64,000 nt of DNA from contig JACKID010000001.1 of the NCBI GenBank assembly GCA_020638675.1, forward strand, positions 124,001 to 188,000, read 5' to 3'. This DNA comes from Planctomycetota bacterium. GTDB lineage: Bacteria > Planctomycetota > UBA8742 > UBA2392. Made by a program: the position numbers and the translations under genes. Below the pieces are notes generated by a model, which was not told where the DNA came from, did no database searches, and worked only from the letters and a program-made list of their open reading frames with translations. This document shows, one piece after another, positions 16,038-24,205 of the stretch; the stretch's first letter is position 1; every line of letters begins with the position of its first letter.

Positions 16038-18077
16038 ATGCCGAAAGCCGCCGTCGACACCAAGGGCCTCTCCAACGAGCAGATCCTCAACGCCTACAAA
16101 ACCATGATCACCTCGCGCATGGTCGAGGACAAATGCGCCATCATCCTGCGCCAGTCCAAGGGCGGCACCTTCCAGATCTCCGGCCCCGGCCACGAGGCCG
16201 CGCTCGTCGCCGGCTCGCTCGTCATGCGCCCAGGGCATGACTGGTCCCTGTGCCACTACCGCGACCTCACCTACGTGCTCGGGCTCGGCGTCACCACCGA
16301 GGAAATCTTCACCGGCTTCATGGCCCGCGAAGGCGACCCCGCCAGCAACTCGCGCCAGATGCCCGCCCACTTCGGCCACGCTACGCACCGCATCATCAGC
16401 AAATCCTCCTGCGTCGGCACCCAGTGGCTGCAGGCCGCCGGCCGCGCCTGGGGCAGCAAACGCGACGGCACCGACGAAGTTACCTACGTCTCCGGCGGCG
16501 ACGCCGGCATCGCCCAGGGCGAATTCCACGAGGCCATGAACTGGGCGACCATCCACAAGTCCCCCGTCCTCTTCCACGTCGAGGACAACGGCTACGGCAT
16601 CAGCACCCCGGCCAAGCAGGAACGCGCCCAGCCCATCGAGCAGTGGGTCAAGGGCTACAACAACCTCGGCATCTTCCCCTGCGACGGGCTCGACCTCTTC
16701 GCCAGCTATGAAGCCTTCAAGAAAGCCCACGACTGGTGCCGCAAGGGCAAAGGCCCCGCGATTGTCGTCAGCCAGGTCGTGCGCCTCTGGGGCCACAGCA
16801 GCTCCGACAACCGCAAGCTCTACATGACCGACGAGCAAATCGCCGAAGAACAGGCCAAGGACCCCAACACCAAGCTCCGCGCCTGGATCATCGACAACGG
16901 GCTCGCCGAAGACGACGAGCTGGTCGCGCTCGAGGCCCAGATCAAATCCGAAATCGACGACGCGGCCGACCGCGCCGACGAAAAGCCGCACCCGGACCCG
17001 GCCGACGCCGCCAGCAACGTTTTCTATGAGGGCGAGAATCCATTACTCGACGGCACCGGCGAAGAAGTGGGTCCGACAATCCTGTCGGACAGAATCCCCA
17101 TGATCGAGGCCATCAACCACGCCCTGCACGAGGAGTTCGAGCGCGACGAAAACCTCGTCTGCTGGGGCCAGGATGTGCAGGACGGCAAGGGCGGCGTGTT
17201 CGGCGCCACCAAGGGCCTCAGCACCAAGTTCGGCACCGACCGCGTCTTCAATAGCCCGCTGGCCGAGGCCACCATCATCGGCACCAGCCTCGGCTACAGC
17301 TACAAGCCCGGGCGCAAGGCCGTGTGCGAAATCCAGTTCGGCGACTACATCTTCCCGGCGATGATGCAGGTGATCAACGAGGTCGCGACCACCCGCTTCC
17401 GCAGCGGCGGCAACTGGGCCTCGCCGATGGTGATCCGCGTGCCCGTCGGCGGCTACATCCAGGGGGCGATGTATCACAGCCAGTGCATCGACGGCATCTT
17501 CGCCACGCGCCCCGGCCTAAGGATCGCAATGCCGTCCAATGCGGCCGACGCCAAGGGCCTCTTAAAGGCCGCGATCCGGGGGAATGACCCGGTGCTGTTC
17601 ATGGAGTGCAAAAACCTCTACCGGCAGGAGCGCTGCAAGAGCCCCGAGCCGGACAAGGATTACGTGCTGCCGTTCGGCCGCGGGCGCATCGTGCGCGAGG
17701 GCAGCGACGTGACGCTGGTGACGTGGGGCAACACGGTAATGATCAGCCAGAACGCGGCGCAGGATTTAGAGAGCAAGGGCATCAGCGTCGAGATCATCGA
17801 CCTGCGCACGATCCTGCCGTGGGACCAGCAGCTCGTGTTCGACAGCATCGCCAAGACCAACCGCTGCCTGGTAGTCCACGAGGACACCATCACCATGGGC
17901 TTCGGCGCCGAAATCTCAGCACGAATCATGGAAGAAGCCTTCGAGCAACTCGACGCCCCAGTAAGACGAGTAGCCGCCAAAGACAGCTTCTGCCCCTACG
18001 CGAAGCCGTTAGAGAACGGAGTCCTGCCCCAAAAGGACCAGGTCATCGACGCGGTTGAAGCGCTGGTGGGTTGGTAG
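16038..18077 (+). CDS. 2-oxoacid dehydrogenase E1, fused alpha and beta subunits
   Basis: A 679-residue thiamine-diphosphate enzyme. The alpha-like part (about 1-325) contains GPGHEAALVAGSLVM, the phospho-loop-like MPAHFGHA, and the thiamine motif from G153-G154-D155 to EDNGYGIS. The beta-like part (about 350-679) contains PLAEATIIGTSLGYSYKPGR, EIQFGDYIFPAMMQVINE, YHSQCIDGIFATRPGLRI and VVHEDTITMGFGAEI. This matches branched-chain 2-oxoacid or pyruvate dehydrogenase E1. Fused E1 is normal in several phyla. A GAGGAA site precedes the ATG by 6 bases. The E2 partner and lipoyl synthase lie at 61.7 and 60 kb. Confidence 0.93.
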   Translation: MPKAAVDTKGLSNEQILNAYKTMITSRMVEDKCAIILRQSKGGTFQISGPGHEAALVAGSLVMRPGHDWSLCHYRDLTYVLGLGVTTEEIFTGFMAREGDPASNSRQMPAHFGHATHRIISKSSCVGTQWLQAAGRAWGSKRDGTDEVTYVSGGDAGIAQGEFHEAMNWATIHKSPVLFHVEDNGYGISTPAKQERAQPIEQWVKGYNNLGIFPCDGLDLFASYEAFKKAHDWCRKGKGPAIVVSQVVRLWGHSSSDNRKLYMTDEQIAEEQAKDPNTKLRAWIIDNGLAEDDELVALEAQIKSEIDDAADRADEKPHPDPADAASNVFYEGENPLLDGTGEEVGPTILSDRIPMIEAINHALHEEFERDENLVCWGQDVQDGKGGVFGATKGLSTKFGTDRVFNSPLAEATIIGTSLGYSYKPGRKAVCEIQFGDYIFPAMMQVINEVATTRFRSGGNWASPMVIRVPVGGYIQGAMYHSQCIDGIFATRPGLRIAMPSNAADAKGLLKAAIRGNDPVLFMECKNLYRQERCKSPEPDKDYVLPFGRGRIVREGSDVTLVTWGNTVMISQNAAQDLESKGISVEIIDLRTILPWDQQLVFDSIAKTNRCLVVHEDTITMGFGAEISARIMEEAFEQLDAPVRRVAAKDSFCPYAKPLENGVLPQKDQVIDAVEALVGW

Positions 18078-18227
18078 CACCACCGGTCCGCCCAAGTCTG
18101 GGCAAAGGGTGAAGCAGCCAGAGAACCAGATCCTGCGTTGAGAGCACCACGTCATCAACCAGATGGAGTCGTGCTTGAACTGGGACTGCAACCCAACACA
18201 AGCACACCGGGCTCGGAGTGCCCTGTC

Positions 18228-18257
18228 TTGACACAAGCACGACGCATGAATGAGAAT
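18228..18257 (+). promoter_or_regulatory. Candidate promoter of the HD/ATPase gene
   Basis: TTGACA (18228-18233) is followed after 18 bases by GAGAAT (18252-18257). The first ATG with a good ribosome site comes about 48 bases later. The surrounding 227-bp gap is A/T-richer than the E1 gene and holds no other feature I can see. Confidence 0.4.
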
Positions 18258-18304
18258 GCGCTACGCTTAAGTTCTTGAGCAAGTTCTTGGTGGAGGGCGA
18301 GGCG

Positions 18305-20534
18305 ATGGCCGAATTGAGCGGCTGGTTGGAGTCACTGGCGCGTGATGCTGAGCAGGTTGCTTGCTTTCGCGGATTCTCGCTGATCGCAGTGAAGGACTTT
18401 GTCGAAGTTGCACTGGCCCAAATCGGCAAGGAAGGAATCTTCTGGCAGTACACGGATCACAGCATTAGGCACATCGATGCGATCGTGAAGTTGGCCGAAG
18501 AGATACTAACTGGGCCGGAAGGCCTTACGCCAGCCGATGCTCTTCTCATCACTCTCGCACTCTATTTTCATGATCTCGGCATGGTCGTGACAAAGGCTGA
18601 GTTCGAAAGTCGTGGAGAGACAGATTTCCTGCAGGTGAAAGAAAGCCTTGCCGAGCAATACGTCGCCAATGGCAAGAGTGACGAAGTGAACGGACCTGAT
18701 TTCGAAAGGCACGCCTACGAGGAGTACGTTCGACGCAATCACGCCGCCCGTATTCGGAATTGGGTATCTGGAAAGAATCCCCTCATTCTCGGCGATGCCG
18801 GAAACGTAGTTGAAGCGATAGAAAAACTCCTCGCACCTTTGGATCCCAAATTCAGGGAGCACCTAGGAATCGTTTGTGAAAGCCACCACCTCGACGACTT
18901 GGACAACTTCGCGAAGTATCCGGTTCGATATCGCTACGGCGCAACGCCCCGTGAAGAGGGCAACGTTCAGTTTGCGGCATTGGTGTTGCGTACAGCCGAC
19001 CTGTTGCACGCGACCCGCGATCGGACCCCCAGTATTGCCTTCACCATAATCGCGCCGACTCACCCGTTCAGCATCATGGAGTGGAGAAAACAGCAAGGTG
19101 TCGTCTCAATCAACGCCGTTCCACAACGAGACGCGCTCGGCAATGTCGATCGTAGTAAGGCCAGCAACACAATCGGAGTAACGGCGAGGTTCGACGACCC
19201 GGATGTTTTCTTCTCGTTCACCCAGTACCTGGACTACGTCCGCCGGCAAGTGCGCCAGTCCTACAAGTGGGCCGAACTCGCACGTTTGAAAGAGGGCGCA
19301 CGGCATACGTACGCTTGGCAGTACATCGATGACTCGTTCGTGGAGATTCCGGGCTATCTCCGCCACGATTCACGATTCAGCCTAGACCAGGACAGGATTC
19401 TCTCCCTCCTCACCGGACACACGCTCTACAACAATAGTGCCGTAGCGGTGAGAGAAGTAATGCAGAACGCGATAGACGCTGTTCGGCTCCAGCAACTCAT
19501 GAAGGAGGACCCGAAGAACGCGTCCATCGACGTCGCTTGGGATGCCGAAAGTCGCTACCTTGCTTTCAGAGACAAGGGCACTGGCATGTCGCGCGAGATT
19601 ATCAACGAGTTCTTGTTGAATGTTGGGAGATCGCGGTACCAGGAAAAAGAGATCCGAGAGAACTTCCCAGGATTCAGTCCAATCTCGCGCTTCGGAATAG
19701 GAATACTCAGTACATTCATGATGTCGGACGAAGTGGAGATCACAACAGTTGCTCCGCAGGAAGATGTGGGGCTTCGCTTGTTGTTTCGAGACGTGCACAG
19801 CCGTTACCTGATCAAAGAGCTAGACAAGAGTGCTGACTCCATCTGCAAGCTCATCGGGCCTCACGGAACTGAGGTCCGCATGCACGTGCGCTCCGATGTG
19901 CCTCCTTTTGATCCCTTGGCAAAACTTCAAGAGAGCATCTACTTTCCGGATTGTCGGATTAGTTTCACCGATGGTGTCCGGCGCCAGGCGGTGGGTCACA
20001 AAGGACCGGGCGAGTTCCTCGTGGACTTGCTTCGTCGCTATGGAATTGAAGCAATCCGTCATACCGAAACAGCGCCCGATCCGGAGCCGTATGAGGTTCG
20101 AGTCTTTGTCGCGAGTGGATCGGGGTATGAAGTCGCGTATGCCTGCAAGTGGTGGAGCTATTGGAACGAGTGGAGCCTCTACTTTCCAACGGGTCCCGGC
20201 AAAACAACAAAGGACCTAATTGACCAATTAGGTAGCTGCGTTGAGGGGATATTCGTCGAGTCTGGATTCTTTGGATTGGATGTGAAGCAGGTGCTTGCGA
20301 TTGCTAACTATACCGGGACCGACGCACCAAAAACCAACGTCGCCCGTAATGCGCTTGAGACAGGCGAAACCGCCGCTGGCGCTGCAAATCGCGCACTCCG
20401 CAGCGTGGTCGGTCACGTCGCGCGCGAAGTCAAAGCAATGATCGAGCAGCGAGGAGTGAAGCTCTCTACAGCGATCGCTGAGGCATCATTTCTGGCAGCA
20501 CCGTTCATTAATGTCATGCGAGGTGAAAAGACTA
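18305..20534 (+). pseudogene. 5' part of an HD plus HSP90-like ATPase gene, split by an IS
   Basis: The first 743 codons of a large protein, up to the IS boundary. An HD phosphohydrolase-like domain (about 20-270) shows H52, H56, H89-D90 and the late motif VLRTADLLHAT. A GHKL/HSP90-type ATPase domain follows, with E384-x3-N388-x2-D391, the D423-x-G-x-G box and the SRFGIGILSTFM lid. This pairing matches HD-CE proteins linked to conflict and defence islands. A GGAGGG site precedes the ATG by 7 bases; a TTG at 18275 is less likely. Reading runs 28 codons into the IS and stops at 20620. The missing 3' part is at 21368. Confidence 0.85.
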
Positions 20535-20589
20535 GAAGCCTTCTCGAAAACTCCAAAGTAGCTGGGTTGCGGATGCCGATACAGTTGGC

Positions 20590-21356
20590 ATGGACCTTAC
20601 AAACGCGCAATGGGCTCTGATCGAGCCGCTGATTCCGATTAAGCGTCGCCGGGCCGATGGCAAGGGCCGTCCGCCCACGCCGCCCAGACCCATCCTGGAG
20701 GCCATCCTGTGGATTCTCCGCACGGGCGCCCCCTGGCCTGACCTGCCCAGTCGGTACCCGCCCTTCCAGACCGTGCACCGCTGGTTCCAGCAGTGGACCC
20801 GCGACGGGACCATCGAGAAGATTATGCGCAAGCTGGCCGAAGATCTGGCCGAGCGCGGCACCATCGATGTCTCCGAGGCCTTCATCGACGGCAGCTTCGT
20901 GCCGGCGAAAAAAGGGGCGACAAAGTCGGCAAAACCAAGCGTGGAAAGGGCACAAAGATCATGGCAGTCGCGGACCGCCATGGTACTCCTGTGGGCGTCT
21001 ACATCGAAAGCGCGTCGCCGCACGAAGTAAAGCTGGTCGAGAAGACGCTCGATGCCGTGGTGCTGCCCTTTGCGCCCTCCGTGCTGATCGGCGACAAGGC
21101 CTACGACAGCGACGGGCTGGATGCGAGGTTGGCCGAGAAGTACGGCACCGAGCTGATTGCGCCGAACCGTGGCAAGCGCAAGAAGACCCAGGACGGAAGG
21201 AAGTTGCGGCGTTACGTGCGTAGATGGAAGATGGAGCGCGTGTTCGCCTGGTTGCAGAACCTGCGAAGGCTGGTGTCGCGCTACGAATACCATGCGGCGA
21301 ACTTCCTGAGCTTCCTGCAACTCGGCTGCATCACCATTCTGCTACGCCGTTTTTGA
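20590..21356 (+). CDS. IS5-family DDE transposase, made by a -1 frameshift
   Basis: The first frame (from 20590) gives MDLTNAQWALIEPLIPIKRR, a winged-helix-like start, then GAPWPDLPSRYPPFQTVHRW and the first catalytic Asp in FIDGSF. At the run A6G4 (20908-20917) the frame must slip back by one to continue with RGDKVGKTKRGKGTKIMAVA, the second Asp in LIGDKAYDSD and the Glu in RWKMERVFAWL. The combined protein is about 255 residues, normal for the group. Without slippage the first frame ends at 21030. The catalytic triad is intact, so the element may be active. Confidence 0.88.
20908..20917 (+). other. Slippery site AAAAAAGGGG for transposase frameshift
   Basis: In frame 0 the codons are AAA AAA GGG. 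Slipping back one base allows A-AGG-GGC, which joins the two transposase halves. The same arrangement is known in IS5 relatives with two overlapping frames. Confidence 0.7.
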
Positions 21357-21367
21357 GAAGGGTTCTA

Positions 21368-22224
21368 CTCTCGACATCCTTGAAGCGCTTAGGGAGTCCC
21401 TTATGGACATTCCTTTCTTGCTCATCAATGGACCGGGAGGGACAACGTTGTCCACTGGCAGCGATGTGTTGGCAAAGCGCGAGGCAACAACTGTTGTGTC
21501 GCCTACAGCGAAGGCTGCTGCGAGCCTTCTGGCGCTCTCAGCGTCTAGTACGCCAATGCGTGAGCTCCTCAAGACACTTGATCCCAAACAACCGCCTCTA
21601 CCTGAAGAAACACTTATTACGAGTAGCTTCACGAAAAATAGTCTGGAGACGATCCTGTTTAGCCACATGGAGATTGTGCGATTGCACATCTACCAAGAGT
21701 TCAACCGTGTGGACGCCACGTGGGGTACTCTCGGCGAAGAGGAAAAGTGGTTTCTTGTCCCCGATCGGTGGCAGGTATTAGGCCGCCAGATTGGAAGCGA
21801 CATGCAACAGCGGATTTCCCGGCCCTCAGAGCTATGGGTGCCGATGGGCGCGATAGCCTCCAAGGGTGGGGACAACGTGCTCGCGGTGGACATACGAGGC
21901 AGTAGGTACTTCTTGCCGAACCATCCCCTATCAGTCCTCATGGGAAGTCTTGTTGCAGGTGATTTTAGAAACCCTAACATCGGGGAACCCTTGGCGTGGT
22001 TGTTTTGGCTGCTGGTGGAACTCTACGTTGCTGAGATGTTCACGCCCCAGAAAGGTAGCGGGGTTGCGGAGGCGAAGAAACTTCTCAAGTACTACGCGCA
22101 GAGACTCCAACCGGGTCTCGTCCTAGAGCCCGTAATGCCGCACGTAACGCAGAATTGGATCGATGCGCTTGCTGATTCGCCAAGAGCTGTTTTCGATCCG
22201 CTGCTGATGACTCGGGGTGTGTGA
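21368..22224 (+). pseudogene. 3' part of the HD/HSP90-like ATPase gene
   Basis: This continues the frame left at 20534. Base A at 20534 plus CT at 21368-21369 forms a Thr codon, followed by LDILEALRESLMDIPFLLIN. The rejoined protein would be 1028 residues. The fragment holds about 285 of these and is not recognised as any known domain; it includes LGEEEKWFLVPDRWQVLGRQ and a hydrophobic helix GEPLAWLFWLLVELYVAEMF. An ATG at 21403 could start a 273-residue product, but no ribosome site supports it. A/T-richer codon use matches the 5' part. The break looks recent, since both halves lack other lesions. Confidence 0.85.
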
Positions 22225-22230
22225 TCGCCC

Positions 22231-22611
22231 GTGTCGACAGATCCTCAGGCAACGTTTGAATTATTCCTGGCGGACTACCGATCACAAGTGATCACAGGTG
22301 CAAGTGCTCCACCCCAAACTGCCAGTACTCCGCGAGTGGTCATGGTCGATTCTGCTTGTGGTGAGGTTGGAGTGGCGGCTCCGGTCATTGATCGCAACCG
22401 CTGCGAGGGCAAGGCCGACTGTGTTCGCGTCTGCCCCTATGGCGTGTTCTCGATCCGTAGACTGGAACCCGACGAGCGCGCGGGGCTCTCGCTGATCGGG
22501 CGGCTCAAGGCCTGGGGGCACGGCTACAAGCAGGCCTTCGTAAACCCCGAACTCTGCCACAACTGCGGGCTATGCGTCCCCGCCTGCCCCGAAAAAGCCA
22601 TCAGGCTGTAG
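22231..22611 (+). CDS. Two-cluster bacterial ferredoxin
   Basis: From the GTG at 22231 this is 126 residues; an ATG at 22342 would give 89, closer to family length. The second cluster motif is canonical: C-x2-C-x2-C-x3-CP in CHNCGLCVPACPEKAI. The first is CEGKADCVRVCP, C-x5-C-x3-CP, with only three cysteines; this is usual for this ferredoxin subgroup and may hold a different cluster. The insert between them contains LSLIGRLKAWGHGYKQAF. The first 40 codons are A/T-rich like the preceding island while the rest is typical of the chromosome, so the island boundary may lie inside this gene. Confidence 0.8.
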   Translation: MSTDPQATFELFLADYRSQVITGASAPPQTASTPRVVMVDSACGEVGVAAPVIDRNRCEGKADCVRVCPYGVFSIRRLEPDERAGLSLIGRLKAWGHGYKQAFVNPELCHNCGLCVPACPEKAIRL

Positions 22612-22656
22612 TGAAAATGGGGACAGGCACCCGCAGGTGCCTGTCCCCATTTTCAC
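22611..22656. repeat. Long hairpin of the GGGGACAGGCACC class
   Basis: Two perfect 21-bp arms (22611-22631 and 22636-22656) surround a 4-base loop CGCA. The left arm overlaps the ferredoxin stop and contains AATGGGGACAGGCACC. No T tract follows, so it looks like a dispersed hairpin repeat more than a simple terminator. Related units lie inside the next gene. Confidence 0.85.
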
Positions 22657-22698
22657 CTCCCCGTCCATCCGCGCCGCCCAGCGCCCGGAGGGCGCGAT

Positions 22699-22850
22699 AT
22701 GTGTTAGCCCGGCGTGTGAACGCCGGGAATCTTGGGCGTATGTGTCTCTGAGCCCCGTAGGGGCGGCATAGCGCGGATTATTTCGCCCCTCCGGGGCTCA
22801 ACAACTCGTGGACATCGACACCCGGGGTTCACACCCCGGGCTAACACGTG
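22699..22850. repeat. Nested inverted repeat, GTGTTAGCCCGG class
   Basis: Outer arms GTGTTAGCCCGGCGTGTGAA (22701-22720) and the matching CACCCCGGGCTAACAC end (to 22848) enclose an inner pair AGCCCCGTAGGGGCG (22751-22765) and CGCCCCTCCGGGGCT (22784-22798). This accounts for most of the 500-bp gap 22612-23112. The remainder (22851-23112) is GC-rich with no gene I can support. Confidence 0.8.
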
Positions 22851-23112
22851 ACGCCCCCGCCGGGGGCTGATTACGGCGGTAACGGCGGTTCCTTCGAACG
22901 CAAACGACGCCCCCTTCGCCCGCTTCACAACGTTCGCTAACGCAAACTGCTTCGGGCTCCAATAGGGCGGCATGGACCCGACGCCCCGGCGCAACGCCCG
23001 ACACCGCAACGACTTCGGGCCCCTAAACCCTATGCCCCATGCCCTGCCCCCCGATTTGATGTCGCAAGGGTGTGGTAGGGTTACCTTGGCCGTTTGAAGA
23101 AAGGATTGGGCC

Positions 23113-24072
23113 ATGAGTAACAAGAAGTGGCGGAACCCTTCGGGAGCCTCAGGGCAGGCACCTTCGGGAGCCTCAGGGCCTTTTGACCCGGCTCAGGGCG
23201 GGCAGGGCGCTCACATGGGTTCGGGGACTCCGACGGGGCCACGGGCAACTACAACGGGGTCAGGCACTTTTTCCGTGCCGGAAAAAGAGCCAGACCCCAA
23301 AGGGCCATACCCCAAAGGGCCGGACCCCAAACCTGAAGACACGCGGCCTTTGCCTGAGTTTCGTAGGCCGGGGCCGGGCGTGACGCTTTCTGTGCTGCCG
23401 GACGACTACCTTGAGCACGGGCACTTCGGCGCCGAGCGCGACGTTGTGCCCGGCTGCTACCGCACGCAGATCGGCGCCGGCGAGGGGCTGCCCGACATGC
23501 GCCTGACCTGCAACGCGCTCGGGCGCACCGACCAGGACGCCAAGCCGCTCAGCAACGACACGGTCGCCGACATGCTCGATGACTGCGCGCGTTTTCTGTG
23601 GCAGGTCCAGACGCTGGTTTCGCGCGTGCTCGATACCGTCCAGGTGGGCGACTTGCGGCGCGTGGTCGCGGGCGAGTTCGCCATGCCCGGCGACGTGGTG
23701 CTGCCGGACGGGACGGTCTCGCGCGCGGGCGACGCGTTCCGCGTGGGCGACGAAGGCAACGAGTGGAAGGCGCGAGCGGCGCAGGTGGGGTCTGGCTCCG
23801 GCACGGTGCACCCGGACGACGGAGCCTCGGAGCACGAGAAGGGGTCAGGCACTGACCCCAAGGCCAAGCGATCATCCAAACCGCGCGGCAGCTCGCACCC
23901 GCTGATGGTTCTGGTGCGCCTGGCGATCCAGGCTTCGCGCCTGTTCCGGCAGATCACGAGCGGCACGCATCCGGCCGTGCACGGCAAGCGCGTCAGTCAG
24001 CCGAAGGGCCCGTACGACGAGTTCACGAGCGTTGAGGGCTGGGCGCGGCGGGTGGTGCGCGGCCCCGGCTAG
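23113..24072 (+). CDS. Unknown protein with repeat-derived linkers
   Basis: A 319-residue protein I do not recognise. The first 85 residues are low-complexity (duplicated PSGASG units and KGP-Y/D-PKGP units) and are partly encoded by hairpin repeats. A denser region (about 90-235) reads VTLSVLPDDYLEHGHFGAER, DVVPGCYRTQIGAGEGLPDM, then VADMLDDCARFLWQVQTLVS and FAMPGDVVLPDGTVSRAGDA. A second linker (about 225-260) is again repeat-derived, and a basic helix follows (SHPLMVLVRLAIQASRLFRQ). No signal peptide is seen. The gene is probably real, given the ordered central part and a GGA-type site before the ATG, but the function is open. Confidence 0.6.
   Translation: MSNKKWRNPSGASGQAPSGASGPFDPAQGGQGAHMGSGTPTGPRATTTGSGTFSVPEKEPDPKGPYPKGPDPKPEDTRPLPEFRRPGPGVTLSVLPDDYLEHGHFGAERDVVPGCYRTQIGAGEGLPDMRLTCNALGRTDQDAKPLSNDTVADMLDDCARFLWQVQTLVSRVLDTVQVGDLRRVVAGEFAMPGDVVLPDGTVSRAGDAFRVGDEGNEWKARAAQVGSGSGTVHPDDGASEHEKGSGTDPKAKRSSKPRGSSHPLMVLVRLAIQASRLFRQITSGTHPAVHGKRVSQPKGPYDEFTSVEGWARRVVRGPG
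23256..23298. repeat. GGGGTCAGGCAC hairpin inside a coding sequence
   Basis: GGGGTCAGGCACTTTTTCC (23256-23274) and GGAAAAAGAGCCAGACCCC (23280-23298) form a 19-bp stem with two mismatches. The element keeps the reading frame open and encodes part of a Pro/Lys linker. Confidence 0.85.
23841..23859. repeat. Short GGGGTCAGGCACTGACCCC hairpin in the same gene
   Basis: Perfect 7-bp arms GGGGTCA / TGACCCC around GGCAC. A related half unit GGGGTCTGGCTCCGG starts at 23787. Both belong to the same repeat class as 23256 and encode a second linker. Confidence 0.75.
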
Positions 24073-24205
24073 TCCACGCGAAGGGACAATTTAGTGCGCG
24101 CAGCCCGCTGACGCGGGCCATGGCCATTTAAGCACCGCCCGGGAACGCCGCATTTTAAGCGGGTTTCCGGGCGATCTACATTTTTCTCTAAGTGACGGCC
24201 GTCAC

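Larger units (their letters stand above)
20535..21365. mobile_element. IS5-family insertion sequence
   Basis: An 831-bp element with imperfect ends GAAGCCTTCTCGAAAA on the left and GAACCCTTCTCAAAAA (complement of the right end). TA at 20533-20534 is repeated at 21366-21367; CTA is also possible as the target duplication. It carries one frameshifted transposase. The size, DDE transposase and A6 slip site fit the IS427-like group of IS5. Its composition is closer to the main chromosome than to the gene it interrupts. Removing the element and one target copy restores the host reading frame exactly. Confidence 0.9.

Noticed and set aside
20613..20955. Antisense frames within the IS as genes
   Set aside because: They mirror the transposase codons and have no family features.
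20590..21030. Transposase first frame as a separate small protein
   Set aside because: The second frame carries the rest of the DDE domain and joins by a -1 slip at A6; the two belong to one product.
22280..22293. Palindrome GATCAC-AA-GTGATC as an operator
   Set aside because: It lies inside the likely ferredoxin reading frame and has no regulator nearby; short palindromes of this size are expected by chance.
24192..24205. Palindrome GTGACGGCCGTCAC next to the histidine kinase stop
   Set aside because: No T tract, no divergent promoter and only 14 bp; kept out of the feature list for lack of a role.
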